A stretch of 64,000 nucleotides of DNA from Persicobacter diffluens (GTDB taxonomy: Bacteria; Bacteroidota; Bacteroidia; Cytophagales; Cyclobacteriaceae), in assembly GCF_036244895.1 (NCBI RefSeq), contig NZ_BQKE01000002.1, forward strand, positions 930,001 through 994,000. The letters are read 5' to 3'. Both the position numbers and the translations under genes were made by a program. Below the pieces are notes generated by a model that searched no databases, had not been told where the DNA came from, and saw only the letters and a list, made by a program, of their open reading frames with translations. Shown here piece after piece: positions 9,535 through 17,900 of this stretch; the first letter of the stretch is position 1; each line of letters opens with the position of its first letter.

Positions 9535-12500
9535 TTTAAAAATATGTTTTCGAATTGACTCTCAATTAAATCTAATAAATTATCCGCATTAGCTCTAGGT
9601 CCTAAAAATTTCCTTGCCAATTCATCTGTTATTGGTAACTTTTCAATCTCCTCTAAAAGCGCTTCTTTAAACTGTTTACCTCCATTTCCTGAGGGATTCT
9701 TATTTGGATTAAAAACCCACTTAATTTGATCCAGACTATTTGAATTTGTTAAATCTTTCATAAACTGAATTTGAAAATGCCCAGGGGGCACAATTGAGAC
9801 TGACTTAAACTCATAAAAGATCTTAAATTTATCATTAGTTACATCACTAACATCTACATACCTTCCACCTAATTCAGTATTAGTAAATTCTTCAAACTTT
9901 AACTTCTTACCTGCAAATCCATCTGCATTGTCCCCAATATATTTGGTTATCCAATTCGCCCCGTCAACTTTCCCTCCACCTTCAAGCATTTCTGAAGCTA
10001 CCTTATGAAAATCTACTAGCTCAATCCCTTTTTCTGAGGCTTTTCTACCCAGGTTATCTAGATTATCCAATATTTCTTTATAGCCTAAGCCTTTGGCGCC
10101 ATTAATCCTTGAAATAAGATCATCAGATAATCCCATTTTAGTGAAATTAGGGTTGGACTTTAACTTATTGAATGATTTAAGAACATCTACATCTTTAGCC
10201 AATTTAGAATGATTCGCCTTAATAATTGCCCACACGTCCACCGCCTCAGGCCTGTCGCCCAAGAATTTCACAAATTCAACATTATCTGCACAATCATCAA
10301 GAAATTTCAGTCGAACTTCCGGGCTTAGATTATCCAGATACTTCGTGAGATCATCAAACTTATTGGTTGGCACATGCTGAAGCATTGCCAATGCTCCCGT
10401 TTGTCCGTTTGTCCCATCAAAATAGGTCTCCAGTTTTTGCAGACGCAGGTCAAATTGGGTATCGTGTAATTTTTTCAGGTTTGGCCAGTCCACCGCATAA
10501 GGAAGATCCCAATTAGGAAATTCAAAATCACCTAAGCCTTTACCCAAACGTTTAGAGATATATTCATACAGCTCCTTAGAAATATCTCCGGTTTGCTTTT
10601 TTAGCTTCTGCCGCATTAAACGATAAAGTGCCTGAAATTTTGGGCTGGTAGCAACAAAAGTGGCTGTCGCCGTACAGGCCGCACTTATTCCAGCATTTGC
10701 CAATACCGGAACCCAATTCAAATTCCTCAAGACCTCCTGCATGGTCGGCGCTATGCCTTCCCCTTCCAGCTTGGCAACCGCTACATCATATTGTTTCGCC
10801 AATTCAGTCGCCATACCTTCCGCCGCACCGGCAAATGCCCCTAATAAAACCCTGATTTTACGTGTATTCTTTGCTGTTGATAATATTGGAACAACCGCTG
10901 TTCCGCAAGAAATACTGGCTGAGACTGTGGCTTCTTTCCAGCTGAATTCTTTATAACTGGTTACTGCTGAGAAGTCAGTATAATCGGGTACTTCAGTGAT
11001 GTCATCATCAAAAAACATACTTACCCAATTAATGCTATAATACAAGGCAAAATCCACCGCAGCGGCGGTGAAACACTGAATTAATTGGGCAACCAGCTCA
11101 CTATCCTCATCATAATTTTCTATACCCAAAACCTTTAATGGTTCATGGGTCAATGCCCATTGATAAGCATACAAGCTTTTCCGGTTTACCCCCAAATATG
11201 CAGCTTCATCAGGCTTTCCATAATCCATCAAATTGTCCGTATCTCCTCGTACTACCTTCCCATCGAAACGATCGAATATATGTTTCAAATTAAATGCCCC
11301 ATGCCCTAATTCGTGAGCTAAAGTATGAAAAGTAACTTCTGAATTATCCGGTGCATATAAAAATCCATAGGCCCTACCCTGTGGAAAATAACCTAAAGCT
11401 CCCTCATTACTGGCAGGCGGGGCCCAAAAAACCACTAAATCTTTGTTTCCGCGGTTGTGCACCTTTTCAAAGGCCTGTATTAATGTTCTTTGTTCAGAGG
11501 TATAATTCGCCAGATTCCCGTGTTCACCTTCTCCGGAAGCCAATTTACCATCCCCATCCTCATCCCAATCCAAGCCAGTGACCGCAGGCAATATTTCCAC
11601 ATCAAAATGTAAGAACACACTACCATAAATTAGTGCCAAATAATTCTCCACATCCGCCTTGGTAGGTACTCTTGCCCCATCCACAGGCTTGATATACAGC
11701 TTAATCGTCTTCGGCTCAAAAGGCAATACATTCACCTTGCCCAGCACCTGCTCCTGATTATCGATGGTTTGATAAGCTTCCCAGAGGGTCTTTTTGTTAT
11801 CCAAAGCATACAGTTCGGTGCCTTGGGGATTGCCCTCTTTGGCTCTGGCCGGAGCATCCACCGGACGGAAATAAACCGTTTCGCTGGCATCCGTATCATA
11901 TTTAATCTTTCCGTTTTGCCCTTTTTCAATGGCAATGAAGGGGTAAAGGATCAGGTCATCGCCACATTGCACGGCATCGAATACATCATTATCGAAACCT
12001 CTGCCACCTGCATCAAATCCGGTGGATTCATGGGCACTGAAGGTCAGGCTTTGGGCTGTTGCCCACTGTTCGCAACCTTCGCGCAGGGCATCGTCATCGG
12101 CCAGCATATCGTAGCCCAGCCCAAAGATCTGCTGGAAAAGGTAGACCGCAGTACGCGCCTGCTTGATGGCCGTCAGTATCCCGGCTTCTGCGGTTCCATC
12201 GGCGGCTCGCCCATCCAGCATGTCCACCACCTGGCTGGCCATTTCCTCACATTTGGCCAGGGCTTCCTCTTCCGACAATCCGGCATAATCACGCAAATTG
12301 ATATCCGGCGCCTGCTTGCCATCCATTTTTGCCAAAAAGACCAATACCGCCTCAGCAGATGTCAAAGTACGCTCCGCCTCCTGCTGTCGTACCATTCCTG
12401 CCTCCGCCTGCATACAACGATTCACACCAGCAGTAAAAGCCAACAGCTCCTTACTGCCCTTGCCCATATAATCCTTGATGGCATCCATCACATTTCCACG

Positions 12501-13649
12501 CGCCTGACTTTCGGCATCTTTGGCGGCATTGAGCTGATCCTCTGCTGCCTTTTTATCTTCCTCCGCTTTAGCGATGGCCGCATTACGCTCGTCTTCATCT
12601 TCTATTTTCTTGGCGTCCTTCAGGGCATCTTCGGCATCCTTCAGTTCCTCTTTGGCTTTATTTACTTCATCTTTGGCGGCCTGCAATTCCTCATCCGCTT
12701 TTTTGGTATCCTCATCTTTATCTTTATTTCCGCAATGGCCTCAGCCTCCCGCAGAAAATCATCCAGCGCATCGACCCCCTTCATGATGGCATCCGCCAGC
12801 GCAGGATCAATCAAATTGCTGTCCATACCGGTCACCAACACTTCCCCATGGATGAGTTTATAATCCAATATCATTAAAGGCCACCCCGAAGAATACCTTA
12901 TTCAGGCTCTTGATCTGAATCATCCCCACCCCCGAATGGGTGCTGCCATTAAAACGCGCCTCGGTCACCGTAACCGTGAAATCCGCCGCCGTAAAGGTAT
13001 CCCCCACCTGCAAGGCCGAAGCAAGCGGCTCACTATTTTCCCAATTGATGATCAGCTCCCCCCCCTCGCAGATATAAGGCTTTTCTTCGGCCTCACCCGT
13101 AGTGGCAAAGACCGATGTCGACCATTCCCCCTCCTGGGCACCACATTTTCCACGCACCTGAAACTCATATTTCACCGCCGGCGACAATCGTCGGATATTT
13201 CCACGCTCCATCAGGAAGGAATCATAAGTCCACTCCAAAACGGCCTGCCCTTCTTCCGCCACCGGACGATGACGCACTTCCCATTCCATATGTCCCTGCG
13301 TGCCCGTCCAGGCCAGCTCCACCCGCGAAGGGGTCACGGTTTCCACCATCAGATCCCCGCATTCCGTACAGGCCACCCCATATTGAAAAAGGCGCATCTC
13401 ACTCCAGCCCTCATTTTTCAACAGCCCCAACTCATCTTCATCATAAGCCTGCACCCGCCAGGCATACCAATTCCCCGGAATCAGCGGACTGTCCGCCGGC
13501 CCCAACTGATAGGCCGATGCCATGATGTCCCATTCATCCACAATCGGCTGCGTAGTCGCAAAAGCATCTCCGGCCGTCTGCCCTTCCCGCAAAATCTCCA
13601 CAATCTGAAAGCGGTAAGTGACATTTTGCGGGCGGTTGGGCGAAGCCAA
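9531..13649 (-). pseudogene. Orphan polymorphic toxin cassette T2, 5'-truncated with two compensating deletions
   Basis: Homology to the full-length toxin starts at LASPNRPQNV (13649), with only TTG available as a start and no signal peptide. The FN3-like, coiled-coil, helical and zincin-like parts are nearly identical to 14996-20626. An 11-nt deletion near 12868 puts the frame into a stop at 12858, and a 13-nt deletion near 12733 restores the original frame (24 nt in total). The downstream part is open to 9531 and contains HELGHGAFNLKH and NLMDY, a hydrophobic Ala/Gly-rich pre-toxin segment, then a C-terminal nuclease-like domain with VDVSDV...FYEFKS (about 90 residues from the end), homologous to T3. 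It is followed by an overlapping immunity gene. Most likely a silent or partly expressed donor cassette. Confidence 0.8.
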
Positions 13650-13689
13650 AAAGTTCCTACCGAAAAATCCAGGATCAAATTAAAAACCT

Positions 13690-14056
13690 ATAAATTAAGT
13701 GGAAGATTATTTTTGGGGCCTGCGCCACAGCGCACCGGGCTCTCGGCGGTCGCTTTTTTCGGCGGGCAGTAGTGCTATTCTCCCAAAGGCCTGCCCACCG
13801 AAAAAGAGCTCCACAACCGGCTACGCCTCCGCCTCCATCCCTGGCCCGGGGTGTGGTGGGTGGGGGGAAGTTCAGTAGAGAGGCGGATGGTCCTGTGAAG
13901 ATAAACAACCCCACCCTAGGCTTCGTATTACAGCGAGCCATGCGAGCATCACTAAGACCAAGCCGGTATTTTACATACCCTTGGGGCGTAGTCGCCGCGC
14001 AACATGATTACAATTTTTCTAAGTTCAGCATGCGAAGACTACGACCAGGGGGATCA
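13690..14056. repeat. Cassette-flanking repeat block, copy 2, with elements B and A
   Basis: Nearly identical to 2978-3345. It holds the same GC-rich hairpin (about 13757-13811), element B at 13917-13960 and element A at 13984-14046, and adjoins the truncated 5' end of T2. I see no gene between the T1 immunity gene and T2. Confidence 0.85.
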
Positions 14057-14074
14057 CCAAATAATGGGCGAAAT

Positions 14075-14989
14075 CTATTCCATAGTATCAAAAACAGTAG
14101 GAAGACCTTCAAAGTTCCCGTCTACTAACCATTGCGGCAAATATTCAGAAGTAACATGGGTTTTTAAGCCGTTTAATTCTGCAAATCTAATTGCTGCAAG
14201 TGCTGCCCAATAGATAAAATAAAAAGCATCAGCATGTCTTGTATCACTAAATTTTGTCGATTCCACATACTTTCTAAGCCCAATTAAACTATCAGCTAAA
14301 TACTTATTATATAAATCCTCATCTTTTGAAATAATCCCGAAATAAACATCCAGCATAGGAACTCGCAAATGGTAAGCCATTTCTTCAAATTCCGGAGAAA
14401 TAGGAGGATATTTATCAAAATCGAATAAGGAGTAAACCGTTTTAAATGAACTAGCGATAAAACTAGGATCATTAGTAAATAAACTTTGATAAAATTCCAC
14501 TTCCTTTACATCAGGAGAATAAGGAGCCAGCCCCTCAACTTCAAAATTTTTCGGGTCATTAACTAATGCCAATAATTTATTTAATCCTGTTTCATCTTTT
14601 AAGATTAAGCAAAGTTGGAATGCTTGGACCCAATCATAATATGAACCAAAATACTTAATTTCCTCGCCTATTCCACGACACTCTTTATTACCTAAAATAT
14701 AAATAAATTCTGATCCGACAGTCCTCGACTTTTTTTCAAAAAGAAACACGCTTACCTCTTTTACGAGGTGTAAATATTTATATAATTCAACAGGCTGCTT
14801 GTGCATTTCATTGCCAAATGCAACCTTAGTCATCAATCTCTTTAAAACTAAATCAGAAACAACTCCTCGCCCACCTTTATATAATAAGGAATTAGTAAAA
14901 TCTAATATGTCTTTATCTGATGGAATTGAAAAAATGAAATCTTTCATTTTATGGAAATTATCAAACAATTTATGCCTTAAAATATTCAT
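14075..14989 (-). CDS. Probable immunity protein of toxin T1, all-alpha (Imm49-like)
   Basis: A 304-aa protein beginning 6 bp after the stop of the full-length toxin, with an ATG start and no signal peptide. It looks almost entirely alpha-helical, with conserved-looking pieces such as YDWVQAFQLCLILKD, YHLRVPMLDVYFGI and HADAFYFIYWAALAAIRFAE. This overall pattern and length resemble the Imm49 family from polymorphic toxin loci; I recall that from general knowledge and have not verified it. AT-rich codon use contrasts with the preceding toxin's conserved region. As the only immunity gene next to an intact toxin, it should be the one protecting the producer. Confidence 0.6.
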   Translation of the reverse strand: MNILRHKLFDNFHKMKDFIFSIPSDKDILDFTNSLLYKGGRGVVSDLVLKRLMTKVAFGNEMHKQPVELYKYLHLVKEVSVFLFEKKSRTVGSEFIYILGNKECRGIGEEIKYFGSYYDWVQAFQLCLILKDETGLNKLLALVNDPKNFEVEGLAPYSPDVKEVEFYQSLFTNDPSFIASSFKTVYSLFDFDKYPPISPEFEEMAYHLRVPMLDVYFGIISKDEDLYNKYLADSLIGLRKYVESTKFSDTRHADAFYFIYWAALAAIRFAELNGLKTHVTSEYLPQWLVDGNFEGLPTVFDTME

Positions 14990-14995
14990 AGTTAT

Positions 14996-17900
14996 TTACA
15001 ATTTAAATTTACTAAACTCGGGCACTCCAAGTTCCCCTGCCTTATCAATCCCCTGCCTTATATATAAGTATTCCAACATCCCTTTTGAATCCCCCGTAAC
15101 TAGAGCGTCTTGCAAGCTAATGATTTTCTCAAGTTCTTCGAACTTACCATTATCAAAAGCCTTTTTATACATTTTATCCAAAATCTCATCCAAATATTTC
15201 CTAGACCCTTGCTGTGCAACACCACTAGCAGTCGAAATAGTCCCCATAGAAGCAGACCCTCCTTTTGCCTCTACAATAATAAACTTTTTCAAACCTTTTT
15301 CCTCTACTTCAAATACCAAATCTAAAGTACCTTGCTTCGCTTTATCACCCAGATCAAGCACCAGCTCTTTCGCATTGGGGTAATTTTCTTTAATGATTCT
15401 CCTCGAAGACTCTTCCCCTAATTTTTCTGAAGTGCTAACAAAGTCGTTCCAATGTTTAGTTATTTCGGCTTTTTCAGCAGCTGAAGGTGGATCCCCTGCC
15501 AGTTTCTTTGCATTTTCCCAGGCTTCCTTCCGTGCCTTTCTGTTATTAATCAATGTCGCCAGCTCCTCTTTTAATGAACTTGGTATTTGTATATTTATTT
15601 CCTGTAATGAAGCCGGGAATTCAATTTTTGAAAATTTATTAATGAAATCACGAAGCTTTTGCCCATCAGTAATGGTAGCCATTTGATCCAAAACCATTTG
15701 CCTTGAAACCTTTGCGTCCTTTCCAAACAAGCCTTTCAACTTTCCAAGATACTCTGCATCACCCTCCAGCATTCGTCGGGCCAAATAATAAACCTCTAAA
15801 TTTGATTGAGAAGTTATACTCACATACCCTGCCCGGATTTTGCGATTAAAACTCCCTGTACTTTCAACAATCAATTCCTCCCAAGCCGGAATTAATTCAT
15901 GACGCTTTTTCAATATATCATAAATCTTAATATTGGAATTAATATCATTAAATAAATGCTTGACATTTAAAGACTTGGTATTAGCCACTATATTTTCCAG
16001 ACCGGATAAATCATCCCCCAATTTTTGAACCACTTTGGAAAATACCTCCATTTGATTAGCCATCTCCTGTGGTGCCTTTCGCAATTGATAGATATATTGA
16101 TTGAGATGGGGTTTACTATCTAGCTTTTTAAGAGACGAAACCACTTTTTCAAAGTCCACATTCGCCATTATCCCTGTCACGCCACAGATGAAGGTAGCCA
16201 CCTGTGTTACCATTTTTGACCCCAAATAAGTTCCATAACTTTCATTTTCCGTAGCCAATCGTAATTCTCTACCAATAGCAGAGGCAACTATATTTCCTAG
16301 CCCCTCTTTCTTTACATGGGCTTGCAAAGCTTCTAATTCTTCTGGCTTAGCCACAAATTCCATGACCATCCGCAATGCATCCGGCAGTGCAGTGAACTCT
16401 TCGACGCCTCCATCAACAATCCCTGCGGCTAAAGGTCGCCAAACATTCGTCTTTAGTTCAACCAAATGGTACAAATTAGCACCCTCGGAAGCTGGCTTAT
16501 CCTTCCACCACATGGCGTCTGAAACATTTGACGTCTTGACCAGGCTTTGTAGGTTCAGGTTTGCTATTTGAAGCCAATTAAATGGATTAGAATCACAATC
16601 AGCCCCCCCTTTACAAATATTTATTTGGGCCTTCGCTAAATATTTCGACATAAAATCCTCGATTTCATTCAATATTTCATCCGTAAGGGAAGGATTCAGA
16701 CTTTTTAAATAATTTCTGTAATTGTCAGAAAGTTTAACTACATATTTGCTAGCCGTTGGGTCTGATTCATTAAAATCAATATCAATTGATATTTCCTCTG
16801 AAAGACCATCAGCTAAATGTGGGGACTGTAAATATTCTATAGCCTCATCAGCTGTTTTAATAGATACCTTAATAGTCTCTTTGTATTCCCCATTTTCATC
16901 TATTAAAGGTGTATTTAAGCTTTCAGCAATCGCATTTCTTAAATCCCCAAGCCCGCTGCTGCCAGAAATAGCATCCAGGTCGCCAAAACAATCATATATC
17001 GCATTGAAAATATATGTATATTCTTGTTTTGTAGGATCTTCTTTACAAAAATCCCATTCTGCAATTTGATCAGAAAGATATGCTGTACAATTAAGCCCAT
17101 CAGCTATTTGCTTATTTTTAAAAACTACCAGTGATTTGGAATTAACATCATTTAGGTCAAGATTACTTAAAACAGGTAAGAGTGATTCCTTAAGCTGGTT
17201 ACTAGGCATAGGATCATGGGAACTGATTTCAACCCCACCTTCCTTTTGTTGAACTAATAAAAATTTAAGTGTTGGATACTCTGGGGAATACAATTCACTC
17301 GCATAAATATCATCTGAATCATCACGTAACTCTCTCCTTAAAACCTTATTTCCTTGGATTACTGGCGGTTGATCACAAAAACCAAAGTATAAAAAAGCTA
17401 TTGCACCCGTTTTTTCATTTAAGCTAATAAACTCTTTATGAATAAAAGTAAAAATGGATTGATCATCCTCTTGAACTTCTTGCTCACTCTCCCCATCTTC
17501 ATTCTCAATCCCCAGCACCTTCAGTGGCTGGTGTAGCAAATTCCACTGATAAGCATACAGTGCTTTTGCCGGAGCACTATAGTCCATCAAATTGTCCGTG
17601 GTGCCAGCTTCTACCTCGCCCTCAAATCGCTGGAAAGGGTGTTTCAGATTAAACGCCCCATGCCCCAATTCATGGGCCAGGGTATGATAGGTCTGTTCGG
17701 AATTGTCCGGTGCATATAAAAATCCATAGGCACGACCCTGGGGGAAAAAGCCGGCCAAACCGCTCTTGCTGGCGGTCGGTGCCCAGAAGGCCACGAGCTC
17801 GTCTTTGCCCCGATTGTGCACTTTTTTGAAGGCGGCAATCAGCTTGCTTTGCTCGGAAGTATAGTTCGCCAGGTTGCCGTGTTCTTCATCCCCGGAAGCC

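Noticed and set aside
12662..12874. Separate 70-aa gene in the middle of T2
   Set aside because: It is the out-of-frame segment between the two deletions, encoding the same residues as the full-length toxin in that interval.
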